Below, piece after piece: positions 1-8,309 of a stretch of 37,566 nucleotides of DNA. The DNA is taken from contig VGWF01000034.1 of the NCBI GenBank assembly GCA_016873715.1, positions 1 to 37,566 on the forward strand, given 5' to 3'. A program made the position numbers and the translations under genes. The notes beneath the pieces are model-generated. The model was not told where the DNA came from and made no database searches. It saw only the letters and a list, made by a program, of their open reading frames with translations. Each line of letters starts with the position of its first letter. Position 1 is the first letter of the stretch. This DNA is from Lentisphaerota bacterium (GTDB taxonomy: Bacteria; Verrucomicrobiota; Kiritimatiellia; PWTM01).

Positions 1-175
1 GATCCCCGCCGCGAATACTCTCATGCCGCCATCATGCCATCGCGGGGACCCGACGGCCATAGCGCGCGAGAGGCGGCGGAGAGCAGGGAGCCCGGAGCGG
101 AGGCTTCGCGGGCGGAAGGGCGGACGCGGGGCCGCGGACATCCCCCTCCCGTTCCGCGCGCCAAGCATCGATGAG
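1..175. other. Left-edge sequence with no supported gene
   Basis: No reading frame here has recognisable protein character. The open frames that cross it run into the palindrome array and have the arginine/proline/glycine-rich look of shadow frames in GC-rich DNA. It may be the upstream region of a gene lying to the left of the window, but nothing in the sequence proves that. Confidence 0.4.
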
Positions 176-433
176 GTGTAACATTATCGGATGCGGTCGC
201 ATCGGTTAATGTTACACGTGGGTAGCGTTCCAAGGATCGCCCCAGAGCATTCCGGGCTCTTTCAAGGCCTCGCCGGCCGCAGATGTAACATTATCGGATG
301 CGGTCGCATCGGTTAATGTTACACGTGGGTAGCGTTCCAAGGATCGACCGAGAGCGCATTCCGGGCTCTTTCAAGGCCTCGCCGGCCGCGGGTGTAACAT
401 TATCGGATGCGGTCGCATCTATTAATGTTACAC
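176..433. repeat. Tandem array of three AT-rich 42-bp palindromes with conserved spacers
   Basis: Three copies of a near-palindrome lie at 176-217, 284-324 and 392-433. The outer arms are GTGTAACATTA and TAATGTTACAC, which are exact reverse complements. The inner arms are GATGCG and CGCATC around a central GT. The second copy lacks the first outer G. The third copy changes the inner right flank from GGT to TAT. The spacers (218-283 and 325-391, 66-67 bp) are almost identical to each other, so the true unit is about 107-109 bp, present 2.4 times. The arms are much richer in A+T than their surroundings. Each copy could fold into a 20-bp-arm hairpin or bind a dimeric protein. Its role is unknown: a multi-site operator, a dispersed palindromic repeat family or a recombination site would all fit. 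Confidence 0.93.
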
Positions 434-608
434 CTTGGACGCCGGGGTCTGGCCGCCAGGGACGGTGTCGGATTGGAGGCGGGCCGCGGGGAGCCGCGGT
501 TCCGCCGGGCCGGAGCCGCCGTTCCGCCAGGCCGGAGCCGGCGGTGCACGGTGGCCCCCGGGCCAAGGTTGAAGGTCGGCCGATGGGGCCCAAGCCCCCC
601 TGCGGGCG
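434..608. other. Intergenic stretch downstream of ApbE gene
   Basis: Very GC-rich sequence between the palindrome array and the ApbE stop codon. It contains a 22-bp tandem duplication (497-540) and a GGCCAAGGTTGAAGGTCGG word near 560 that resembles the degenerate AAGGT-type intergenic repeats seen elsewhere in the window. No gene or clear terminator with a T-tract was found. Confidence 0.5.
497..540. repeat. 22-bp tandem direct repeat, two copies
   Basis: Positions 497-518 and 519-540 match at 20 of 22 bases. The core is TTCCGCC[G/A]GGCCGGAGCCG. It is non-coding as far as can be seen. Confidence 0.85.
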
Positions 609-1505
609 TCACCGGGCCGCTACGGCGGGCCAGGCGCCGAAGGCGAGCGTTTCGCGGCGGCCGTCGCGGTCGAGGACGAGCCGCGCGCCGGTGCCGGGAT
701 GGGCCGCGACCCAGCGCTCGACCTCCGCGGGCGTCATCACGGTGAAGGCCGTCGATAGCGCGTCGGCAACCGTGGCGGACGGCGCGCGGGACCAGGTGCC
801 AACGTAGGCCTGCGCGGGCTTCCCGGTGCGGGGATCGAGGATGTGCGCGCCCTTGACGTCGAACCCGGACGCGCTGATCGCGACGCGCTCGAGCCGGAAG
901 AGGTCCTTGCCCTGCGCGCCCTGCAGCGTCACCGGCCAGCCGGCGCGGCCCTCGGGCGCGTCGAGCGCAAGGACCGTACTGCCGCCGCCGTGGAGCATCG
1001 CGCGGCGGACGTCCCACTCCGCCTCCAGCAACGTGCCCATGCGATCCAGCGCGTAGCCCTTGCCGATCGCGCCGAGGCCGACGCGCAGGCGCGGATCGCG
1101 GAGGCGGATCGCATGACGGGTCGGGTCGAACTCGAAGGCCCCCTCCCCCCGCACCGCCGCCAGCGCCTCGGGGGGCGAACTGAAGCAAGGATCGAACGCG
1201 CCGCCCGTGCTGCGGCACAACTCGGCGGCGGACTTGAGCGCGTCCCACGTGTCAGGGTTCACGACGACGAACTGTCCGCCGGCCGCGTTGAGCTGCCCGA
1301 TCTCGCTGTTCGGGAGGAAGTGGCTCAGAAACTCTTCGATCCGCTTCAGTTCGCCGAACGCGGCGTTGGTCGCGCCGAGGGCGAGGTCGGGATCGAGCGT
1401 CGCCTCGACGAAGATCTCCCAGCGCGTCGCCATCGCGTTCGTCGAGAACGAGCGTTCGGCCGGCGCGGGCGGCTTCGGGGGCCGGGAGGGTTCGGGAGGA
1501 GTCAT
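609..1505 (-). CDS. apbE: ApbE-type FAD:protein FMN transferase
   Basis: 298 aa. ApbE enzymes move FMN from FAD onto a threonine or serine of target proteins such as Nqr/Rnf subunits. The family motifs appear in order: MATRWEI near residue 25, SEIGQLNAA near 65, GLGAIGKGYALDRM at about 142-156 (nucleotide-binding), a GGGST loop near 170, HILDPRTGKP near 220, and SATVADALSTAFTVM near 240 (divalent-metal/FAD region). The length is close to the usual 300-350 aa. Unlike many Gram-negative members it shows no signal peptide or lipobox. The first 24 residues are proline-rich and no Shine-Dalgarno sequence precedes the first ATG, so the start is uncertain; Met25 is an alternative. It follows the Agl23-like gene by 37 nt in the same direction. 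No flavinylation target is encoded in the window. Confidence 0.92.
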   Translation of the reverse strand: MTPPEPSRPPKPPAPAERSFSTNAMATRWEIFVEATLDPDLALGATNAAFGELKRIEEFLSHFLPNSEIGQLNAAGGQFVVVNPDTWDALKSAAELCRSTGGAFDPCFSSPPEALAAVRGEGAFEFDPTRHAIRLRDPRLRVGLGAIGKGYALDRMGTLLEAEWDVRRAMLHGGGSTVLALDAPEGRAGWPVTLQGAQGKDLFRLERVAISASGFDVKGAHILDPRTGKPAQAYVGTWSRAPSATVADALSTAFTVMTPAEVERWVAAHPGTGARLVLDRDGRRETLAFGAWPAVAAR

Positions 1506-1542
1506 CGGGGAGGTGCCAGGGTTCAGGTTCCGGGTTCTCCGC

Positions 1543-3102
1543 TCACGGCGGGGTGCCGGCGCGGCGTTCGAGCAGCTTCGTCCACAGGTCCTCGCGGACG
1601 AGGACCTGGAGGGCGACGCCGGGGCGCAGGCCGGCGACGGACGGAACGTAGCGGTCCTTCAGCGCCGCCTCGAGGGCGGGCATGAGGTTGGGCGAGGCGA
1701 CGACGACCGGCGCATCGGCCGGCTGTGGAACCTCCGTCCAGTATCCGACGTTGGGCAGGCTGCGCAGGTACCACGGCAGGGGCCAGTACTCGGGCGAGAC
1801 GACGCGGACGAGCATCGAGCGTCCCTCCGGCGCGACGGCCGCGGCGTCGAGGATCGTCCGCACGCCGTTGAGCAGATCGCTCGACGTGTGCTCGTAGGCG
1901 CAGGGGTTGCGCGGGTCGGCGGCGTAGCGCCCGTTGATCCACCGCCCCTGCCGGAGAAGGTCCGCCGCGCCCGCCGCGAGCAGGAGCACAAGGCCGGCGC
2001 GCGCCGCCGCGCCCGGGAACGCAAGCCACAGGCCCCGCGCGCCGGCGCCCGCGAGAACGGAGAGGGCCCACAGCGGCGTGAGGATGAGCCACGGGGTCTT
2101 GTAGGGGATGATGGAGTAGGCGGCGAACGACGCGGCGGCGAAGACGGCGAGGAAGCGGGCAAGGCCCCGGGACGGCGGCGCGCCGCGCCCGCCGCGGAAC
2201 GCGAACCAGGCCCCGGCCGCACCAAGAAGGAGCGGCGCCCACTGGCTCCAGATCCCGAGCGGCCCGGCCCGGTGGAGGAACAGGATCTGCAGGTAGTGGG
2301 ACCACGGCTTGGCGTGCCCGGCGCCCTCGGCGCGGCGGGCGAAGAAGCCGTAGGCGGCGATCGAGTCCCACAGGCCGCGCATGTTCGTGAAGAACGACGA
2401 GAAGAAGAGCACGACGACGACCGCGGCGGCGGCGGCGAAGACGGCGGCGTGCGCCGGACGGACCGCGGTCCAGGCGCGGCGCCCGTCCGCCCCGCGCGCG
2501 AACGCGCCCGCCGCGACGAGTCCGGCCGCGGCGGCCGCGTAGGCGATCGCGGACGTCTCCTTCGTCGCGAACATCAGGCCGGCCGCGAGGCCCGCGGCGG
2601 CGGCCCATGCCGCGGAGGGCCGCCGCAGGTGCCGCCAGCCGCAGGCGACGGCGGCGGCGGTGAAGAAGACCAGCAGCGTTTCCTGGATGTAGTAGCGGCC
2701 GTAGTAGACGAGGAACGGATTGAGCGCGACCGCCGCGGCGGCGAGCGCGGCGCCGCCGCGTCCGAGCGCGGGGACCAGGAGCGCCGACAGGAGGACGAGG
2801 CCGACGCCGAACGCCAGCGGCACCGCGCGAAGGCGTGTCTCGGTCATGTCCCCCAGCGACCGCGCGCCCAGGGCGCGCGCCCAGGGGACGGTCAGGTAGT
2901 ACAGCGTCGGTCCGTGGTATTCCCGCGGGTTGTAGACGTAGCTGCCCTGCTCGAGCAGGTCGCCGAACTTCACGGCCTGGACGGCCTCGTCGGTGTGCAT
3001 CGGGCGCGCCCCGAGGCGCTCGGCGCGCAGCCACGCGCCGGCGGCCGCCACCGCCAGCAGGACCGCCCAGAATGGAAGGCCGGGTTTCATCCCCCGCGCC
3101 AT
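1543..3102 (-). CDS. Agl23-like (TIGR03663-type) GT-C membrane protein
   Basis: 519 aa polytopic membrane protein with about ten or more hydrophobic segments. The N-terminus has a membrane segment (about 11-25), then an acidic pair in MHTDEAVQAVK (D38, E39) and an EYHGPTLYYLTVP motif (about 61-73). These are signatures of the TIGR03663/Agl23 family, which has a GT-C glycosyltransferase-like fold (known family trait). The acidic pair sits where GT-C enzymes place their catalytic or metal-binding aspartate. The C-terminal 120 residues are soluble and probably periplasmic, with VVSPEYWPLPWYLRS as a landmark. Such proteins act with polyprenyl-linked sugars or flippases in surface glycosylation; the exact substrate cannot be read. 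ATG at 3102 is preceded by a G-rich stretch; Met5 at 3090 is the alternative start. Confidence 0.85.
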   Translation of the reverse strand: MARGMKPGLPFWAVLLAVAAAGAWLRAERLGARPMHTDEAVQAVKFGDLLEQGSYVYNPREYHGPTLYYLTVPWARALGARSLGDMTETRLRAVPLAFGVGLVLLSALLVPALGRGGAALAAAAVALNPFLVYYGRYYIQETLLVFFTAAAVACGWRHLRRPSAAWAAAAGLAAGLMFATKETSAIAYAAAAAGLVAAGAFARGADGRRAWTAVRPAHAAVFAAAAAVVVVLFFSSFFTNMRGLWDSIAAYGFFARRAEGAGHAKPWSHYLQILFLHRAGPLGIWSQWAPLLLGAAGAWFAFRGGRGAPPSRGLARFLAVFAAASFAAYSIIPYKTPWLILTPLWALSVLAGAGARGLWLAFPGAAARAGLVLLLAAGAADLLRQGRWINGRYAADPRNPCAYEHTSSDLLNGVRTILDAAAVAPEGRSMLVRVVSPEYWPLPWYLRSLPNVGYWTEVPQPADAPVVVASPNLMPALEAALKDRYVPSVAGLRPGVALQVLVREDLWTKLLERRAGTPP

Positions 3103-3176
3103 TGTGCCCCCGGACCGCGGGCGGGGGCAAGCAATGCGGCGGAGGCCCCGGGCCGCGGCCCGGGATCCGCCGGCCG

Positions 3177-4091
3177 CTACCCGCCGTTCCGGCCGCCGAT
3201 CGCGACCGCGGTGGCGATGACGATCAGGGCCCCGCCGACCAGCGTGGCCGTTCCGAGCGGCTCACGCAGGAGGATCCACGCCAGCACGGAGGCGAGGACG
3301 GGCTTGGCGAAGAAGATCATCGAGCCGCGCGACGCCCGCACGTGGCGCAGGCCGTGGAAATAGGCCGCGTAGGCGACGGCCGTCGCGAACACGGCGAGGA
3401 AGCCGACCGCCAGCCAGTGCCAGGGGGTCAGCAGCCGCCAGGGAGGCCCCTCGGCGGCCCACGTCAGCGGCAGCAGGAACAGGCCTCCGAGCAGCGAGGC
3501 GAAGGCGGTCAGCACGACCGAGCCGTGGCGGGCGACGACCTTCTTGGACAGGACCGTGTAGAGCGCGAAGGCGACCATCGACGTGATCATCAGCGCGACG
3601 CCCGCCGCGGCATGGAGGGAGGGGCCGCCGCGGTCCCAGACGAAGCAGGCCATCCCCGCCACGCCCAGCGCGAGGGCCCCGGCGTGGCGGCGGTCGATCC
3701 GCTCCTTCAGCAGCAGCGGCGCCAGCGCGGCGACGAAGACCGGGTTGCCGCTGAAGAGGATGGCGGACTGGTTCGCCTGCAGCCTCGCCACGGCCATGTG
3801 AAAGAGGCCGATCCCGGCCGTCACGCCCACGAGGCCGAGGCCGGAATAGAGAACCCAGTCCTTCCGCTCCAGCCGCTTCCCGTCACGGCGCAGCGTGCGC
3901 AGCGCGAACGGCATCAGGACCAGCCCGGCGACGAAGAACCGGAGGAAGGCGATCTGGAGCGCCGGACGGGCCGGCCCCATCGCCTTGGAAATCACCTCGA
4001 TCGTGCTGAAGAGCACGACGGCGAGGAGGACCCAGGCATATCCGGCCCTGGGGGATGGGGTCACTTCCCGCGCCTCGCGCGGCGTGCTCAT
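3177..4091 (-). CDS. EamA (DMT superfamily) transporter
   Basis: 304 aa. Ten hydrophobic segments fall in two homologous halves of about 140 residues, as expected for two EamA repeats. The second half begins near AAAGVALMITSMVAFALYT. The motifs RFFVAGLVLMPFALR and ANQSAILFSGNPVFVAALAP in the first half, and RASRGSMIFFAKPVLASVLA in the second, are typical of the drug/metabolite transporter superfamily. It is an inner-membrane exporter or permease with unknown substrate. The start ATG at 4091 overlaps the glycogen phosphorylase stop in an ATGA (4088-4091), so translation is probably coupled. A longer in-frame reading through the phosphorylase region has no protein character and is rejected. Confidence 0.88.
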   Translation of the reverse strand: MSTPREAREVTPSPRAGYAWVLLAVVLFSTIEVISKAMGPARPALQIAFLRFFVAGLVLMPFALRTLRRDGKRLERKDWVLYSGLGLVGVTAGIGLFHMAVARLQANQSAILFSGNPVFVAALAPLLLKERIDRRHAGALALGVAGMACFVWDRGGPSLHAAAGVALMITSMVAFALYTVLSKKVVARHGSVVLTAFASLLGGLFLLPLTWAAEGPPWRLLTPWHWLAVGFLAVFATAVAYAAYFHGLRHVRASRGSMIFFAKPVLASVLAWILLREPLGTATLVGGALIVIATAVAIGGRNGG

Positions 4092-6595
4092 CCTCCGTCG
4101 CCGTTTCCGTTCGCGATCTCGACGGCGATGGGGCTGATGTGCCAGATCTGCTCGGCGTACTCGCGGATGGTGCGGTCGCTCGAGAACGCGCCCATGCGCG
4201 CGACGTTCAGGATGGCCTTCCGGGACCACTCGTCCGGTGTGTGCCACAGGGCCGAGACCTTCGCCTGGGCATCGACGTAGGACCGGTAGTCGGCGAGATG
4301 GAAGAACCGGTCGCCATGCTCGACGAGCTGCTGCCAGATCTCGACGAAGAGATCGGGCTGGTCCGGGATGAAATCGTTCCGGCGGATCGCGTTCATCACG
4401 CGCGCCAGGTCGGAGTCCCCGGCGACGAAGCGCCCGGGGTTGTAGTCGTTCGAATCGCGCAACGCGGCGAGATCCTCGGCGCGGTGGCCGAAGATGAAGA
4501 TGTTGTCGAGGCCGACGGCCTCGGCGATCTCGATGTTGGCGCCGTCCCACGTGCCGATGGTCAGCGCGCCGTTGAGCGAGAGCTTCATGTTGCCGGTGCC
4601 CGAGGCCTCCATGCCGGCGGTGGAGATCTGCTCGGAGAGATCGGCCGCGGGGATGATGGTCTCGGCGAGCGAGACGCGGTAGTCGGGAAGGAACACGACC
4701 TTCAGGCGGCCGTCGACGTCGGGGTCGCGGTTGATCGCGCGCCCGAGGCTGTTGGCGAGCTTGATGATGCGCTTGGCGACGTGGTAGCTCGGCGCGGCCT
4801 TGGCCCCGAAGACGAAAACGCGCGGCGCGATGTCGGCGCGGGGGTTGTCCTTGATGCGGTGGTAGAGCGTGATGATGTGCAGCACGTTCAGGAGCTGCCG
4901 CTTGTACTCGTGCAGCCGCTTGACCTGGACGTCGAACATCGCGTCGGGGTCGACGCTCTCGCCGCAGAGCCTCCGGATGAGGTTCGCGAGGCGGACCTTG
5001 TTGCGACGCTTGATCGCGCGGAAGCGGTCGCGGAAGCCGGCGTCCTCCGCGCGCGGCTCGAGCCCGCGCAGGAGATCGAGGTTGCGGGTCCAGCCCTGGC
5101 CGACGACCTCGGTGGCGAGCGCCGCGAGCTCCGGATTGCACTGGAGGAGCCAGCGGCGGTGGCTGATGCCGTTGGTCTTGTTGTTGAAGCGGTCGGGCCA
5201 CAGGTCGACGAAGTCCGGCAGCAGCCTCTTCCGCAGCAGCTCGGAGTGGAGCGCGGAGACGCCGTTGACCGAGTGGCTGCCGGCAACGGCGAGGTTGGTC
5301 ATGCGGACCTGCTTCGGCGTGCTCTCCTCGATGATCGAGAGGGCCTGCAGCTTGCCGACGTCGCCGGGGAAGCGGGCCTCGACCTTCTGCAGGACGCGCG
5401 CGTTGATGTCGTAGATGATCTGCATGTGGCGCGGCAGCACGCGATCCAGCAGGTCCACGGGCCATTTCTCGAGCGCCTCGGGCAGCAGGGTGTGATTGGT
5501 GTAGGCGAACGTGCGGCTGGTGATGTCCCACGCGGTCTCCCACGGGAGATCGGTCTCGTCGAGGAAGTAGCGCATCAGCTCCGCGACGGCGAGGGCCGGG
5601 TGCGTGTCGTTCATGTGGATCGCGCTCTTCTTCGGGAACGCGGCCCAGTCGGAGTGGTTCTTGAGGAACCGGCGGATCAGGTCGCGGATGGAGCAGGTGA
5701 CGAGGAAGTACTCCTGGATCAGGCGCAGTTCCTTGCCCGCGTAGACGAAGTCCGAGGGATAGAGCACCTTCGAGATCGTCTCGGCCCAGTTCTCGCTCTC
5801 GACGGCCTTGACGTACTCGCCGCGGTTGAAGATGTCGAGCCGGAAGCCCTCGGACGCGCGCGAGGCCCACAGGCGCAGGATGTTGACGGTCGGGCAGCCG
5901 TAGCCGAAGACGCCGACGTCGTGCGGCACGCCCTCGATCATCTGCCAGTCGGTCCACACGCTGCGCTCGCGGCCGCCGGGGCCGGGGATCTTCTGGACGC
6001 GGCCGTAGAGCAGCACGGGCACGGCGTATTCCGGGCGGACGACCTCCCACGGCGTGCCGTACTTGAGCCAGTCGTCCGGCTTCTCCACCTGCCAGCCGTC
6101 CTCGAACTCCTGCTTGAACATGCCGTGCTCGTAGCGGATGCCGTAGCCGTAGCCCGGGAGCTGCATCGTCGCCATCGACTCGAGGAAGCAGGCGGCGAGG
6201 CGGCCGAGGCCGCCGTTGCCGAGGCCGGCGTCGGGCTCCATGTCGCAGAGCTGGTCGAGGTCGAGGTCGAGCGTGCGCAACGCCTCGCGGGCGCTGTCGA
6301 GCACGCCGAGGGCGAGCAGGTTGTGCCTGAGGAGCTGGCCGATCAGGAACTCCATCGAGAGGTAGTACAGGCGCTTGACGTCGCGGTCGAGGTAGGTGCG
6401 CTGCGTGACGATCATCCGCGTGGCGGCCAGGTCGCGCGCCACGTGGCAGAGCGACATCAGCTTGTCGAAGTTGGTCGACGTCCGCCAGTCCTTGTAGCAC
6501 GTGTACTTGATGTGCCCGAGGAAGCGGCCGCGGATCTGCTCCGCCGTCACCGTGCCGTTCGCATCGGCCAGATGGATCTCGTTCTGCGCCTTCAT
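4088..6595 (-). CDS. glgP: Glycogen/starch phosphorylase
   Basis: 835 aa. It releases glucose 1-phosphate from the non-reducing ends of alpha-1,4-glucans using pyridoxal phosphate. GT35 landmarks are DAGLGNGGLGRLAACFLES, FNNKTNGISHRRW, FDVQVKRLHEYKRQLLN, and the PLP site EASGTGNMKLSLNGALTIG, with Lys671 as the Schiff-base lysine. The length matches the family norm (about 800-850). ATG at 6595 was chosen over an in-frame ATG at 6637 because GGGAG lies six bases upstream and the extra N-terminal residues are not phosphorylase-like. The cytoplasmic enzyme is translationally coupled to the EamA gene. No other glycogen gene is in the window. Confidence 0.97.
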   Translation of the reverse strand: MKAQNEIHLADANGTVTAEQIRGRFLGHIKYTCYKDWRTSTNFDKLMSLCHVARDLAATRMIVTQRTYLDRDVKRLYYLSMEFLIGQLLRHNLLALGVLDSAREALRTLDLDLDQLCDMEPDAGLGNGGLGRLAACFLESMATMQLPGYGYGIRYEHGMFKQEFEDGWQVEKPDDWLKYGTPWEVVRPEYAVPVLLYGRVQKIPGPGGRERSVWTDWQMIEGVPHDVGVFGYGCPTVNILRLWASRASEGFRLDIFNRGEYVKAVESENWAETISKVLYPSDFVYAGKELRLIQEYFLVTCSIRDLIRRFLKNHSDWAAFPKKSAIHMNDTHPALAVAELMRYFLDETDLPWETAWDITSRTFAYTNHTLLPEALEKWPVDLLDRVLPRHMQIIYDINARVLQKVEARFPGDVGKLQALSIIEESTPKQVRMTNLAVAGSHSVNGVSALHSELLRKRLLPDFVDLWPDRFNNKTNGISHRRWLLQCNPELAALATEVVGQGWTRNLDLLRGLEPRAEDAGFRDRFRAIKRRNKVRLANLIRRLCGESVDPDAMFDVQVKRLHEYKRQLLNVLHIITLYHRIKDNPRADIAPRVFVFGAKAAPSYHVAKRIIKLANSLGRAINRDPDVDGRLKVVFLPDYRVSLAETIIPAADLSEQISTAGMEASGTGNMKLSLNGALTIGTWDGANIEIAEAVGLDNIFIFGHRAEDLAALRDSNDYNPGRFVAGDSDLARVMNAIRRNDFIPDQPDLFVEIWQQLVEHGDRFFHLADYRSYVDAQAKVSALWHTPDEWSRKAILNVARMGAFSSDRTIREYAEQIWHISPIAVEIANGNGDGG

Positions 6596-6698
6596 GCCGT
6601 CTCCCGTGCCTGTCGTTTTCCCCTCGCGGGGACGCACAACGTGCGCCAGAACGGCGTCAAAGGCAAGCGCGGAGACGGGCGGGGACGCGGACGGCGGA

Positions 6699-7040
6699 TC
6701 AGCGGATGTCCCTCGCGTGGAGGAACACGAGTTCGGCGCGGCGGCGGAACGAGGGGAGGACCAGGTCGGCGTCGGGCTGGAGCGAGAGAATCAGGACGCG
6801 CGGTTCCGGGCGCAGCCCCTTCAGCCCCTCGAGAACGCCGATGCCGTCACCGGAGGCGAAGGAGGCGTCGAGGACGCGGACATCGGGCCGCAGGCGCTCC
6901 ACCTGCTGGCGGATCCGGCCCGAGCTCTTCATGGCCGCGACAACGCGGATGTCCTCGGAACCGGCCAGTGCGCGCGCCAGGCCGTCCCGGGCCTCCGCGT
7001 GGTCGTCCGCCAGAAGCGCCCGGATCACGGAGGACGCCAC
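6699..7040 (-). CDS. Short stand-alone response-regulator receiver domain, C-terminally truncated
   Basis: 113 aa if read from the GTG at 7040, which has GGAAGGGGAT just upstream. A longer ATG start at 7151 would run into the end of the preceding gene and adds residues without receiver character. The receiver pattern is clear: acidic pair D12/D13 in LLADDH, phospho-acceptor D58 in VRVLDASF, and the GDGIGVLEGLKGL helix. The protein stops right after beta-5: the conserved lysine is not visible (FLHARD where LLKD is expected) and there is no alpha-5 helix or output domain. It resembles the N-terminal half of NarL/FixJ regulators. It may be a degenerate or single-domain adaptor, or a decaying gene. 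It lies 64 bp downstream of the LPG-synthase-like gene on the same strand. Confidence 0.7.
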   Translation of the reverse strand: MASSVIRALLADDHAEARDGLARALAGSEDIRVVAAMKSSGRIRQQVERLRPDVRVLDASFASGDGIGVLEGLKGLRPEPRVLILSLQPDADLVLPSFRRRAELVFLHARDIR

Positions 7041-7104
7041 ATCCCCTTCCGGCCGGCACACTCCTCCTGCCGCCCGGCGCTCGTCGTTCGACCGAGCAGG
7101 GGGC

Positions 7105-8172
7105 CTATCGCGGCGATGGGGCCGGAACCGCCGCGGACGAGCCCGGGGCATCCTTCCGGAACCGATCCCCGTGGGCCAGGTAGGCGACGAGGCCGACCAC
7201 CCCGAGCAGGACGAGTTTCAGCCGCATCAGCAGCGCCATGGCCGCCGTCGGCGCCGCCGGCATGCCCAGCAGGCCGAAGTAGAAGACGTAGGAGGTCTCC
7301 GTGATGCCGAGGCTGCCGAGCGTGATCGGGATCATCGCGACCAGCATCGCGGTCGGAAGCACCGCGATGATCTCCCAGACCGGCGGCGCCTGCGTGAAGG
7401 TCTGGAACGCGAGCCAGATGTTCAACCCGGCGAGCAGGTAGAACAGGATCGTCAGCGCGATCACCTTCCACAGCACGGCGCGGTCGGTCCGGAGCACCGT
7501 CACGCCCGTCGCGAGCTTCAGGTGGAACCCCTCGGCCTTCCCGATCGCCTTGCGCAGGACCGTCTCGATCCGTCCCAGGACCTTCCGCGCCGCGGAACTG
7601 CGCGCGCCGGCCGAAAGCCGGCCCGCCCGCGCGGCCGCCGCACCGAAGATCCTCGTGAAGGGGTCGCGCATGCGCATCATCATCAGGAACAACGCCAGCA
7701 GCCCCGCCGCTCCCGCCGCCGGGATCCAGACGGCCGGGTGCCGGTAAAGCGCCGGCCGGATCAGCGGCGCGAACGCGACCAGCGCCAGCAGCAGCAGGAT
7801 GCCGGTGAACCGCTCGAGGAAGATGCTCGCCGCCGCGTGGCCGTGGCTTCCGACGCGCTTCCCGGCGTAGTAGAGCCGCACCAGGTCGCCCCCGACCATC
7901 GACGGCAGGAGGTTCGAGAAGTAGTAGCCGATCAGGTAGACGCGGATCAGAAACAGGAACGGCACGCGGCACCCCTGCGCGTCGAGCAGCACCTTCCACT
8001 TCGCACAGCTCGTCACCAGCAGGACCGGCACGATCGCGATCGACAACGCGAAGTACATCGGGTCGGCGCCGCGCACGATCGCCGCGAAATCATGCCCCCG
8101 GACCACCCGGTAGAGCAGGTAGAAGAACGCCGCGCTGACCGCGGCCTTGACGAGGGCGCCCAGGATTCGCAT
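7105..8172 (-). CDS. Lysylphosphatidylglycerol synthase transmembrane (AglD2-like) family protein
   Basis: 355 aa integral membrane protein with about eight hydrophobic segments. It has the PF03706-type landmarks YYFSNLLPSMVGGDLVRLYY (about 83-102), a following SIFLERFTGILLLL, and a late IPITLGSLGITETSYVFYF. These glycine- and acid-containing loops are the family signature. Members include the flippase half of MprF and many uncharacterised proteins linked to lipid or polyprenol-glycan handling. The soluble aminoacyl-transferase half of MprF is absent, so lysine transfer to lipid is unlikely. GAGGGGG lies just upstream of the ATG. The gene is divergent from the metallophosphoesterase gene across a 137-bp gap that must hold both promoters, and it may head the run down to ApbE. 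Confidence 0.85.
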   Translation of the reverse strand: MRILGALVKAAVSAAFFYLLYRVVRGHDFAAIVRGADPMYFALSIAIVPVLLVTSCAKWKVLLDAQGCRVPFLFLIRVYLIGYYFSNLLPSMVGGDLVRLYYAGKRVGSHGHAAASIFLERFTGILLLLALVAFAPLIRPALYRHPAVWIPAAGAAGLLALFLMMMRMRDPFTRIFGAAAARAGRLSAGARSSAARKVLGRIETVLRKAIGKAEGFHLKLATGVTVLRTDRAVLWKVIALTILFYLLAGLNIWLAFQTFTQAPPVWEIIAVLPTAMLVAMIPITLGSLGITETSYVFYFGLLGMPAAPTAAMALLMRLKLVLLGVVGLVAYLAHGDRFRKDAPGSSAAVPAPSPR

Positions 8173-8309
8173 GACGCCCCCTCATAGCATCCGCCGCCCC
8201 GATTGGAAAGCGGCAAGCCGGGTGGACGGCGGTTCGCGGGTCCCGGAGTCCGGAACGGAGGGATTGCCCTCCGCCATCCGCCCGCTATGATCGGAACGGG
8301 AGTCAGCCC

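Noticed and set aside
21-233. Small minus-strand gene of about 70 codons at the left edge
   Set aside because: Part of its sequence is the translated palindrome (VTLTDATASDNVTP), and the rest has no protein character or ribosome site.
176-433. CRISPR array
   Set aside because: The repeats are long palindromes and the intervening spacers are nearly identical to each other; there are no unique spacers and no cas genes.
176-433. Integron attC sites
   Set aside because: The palindromes lack a proper GTTRRRY / RYYYAAC core pair, and no gene cassettes or integrase lie between or beside them.
4092-6500. N-terminal extension of the EamA transporter through the phosphorylase region
   Set aside because: It is a shadow frame of glgP on the same strand. 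The transporter begins at the ATGA overlap.
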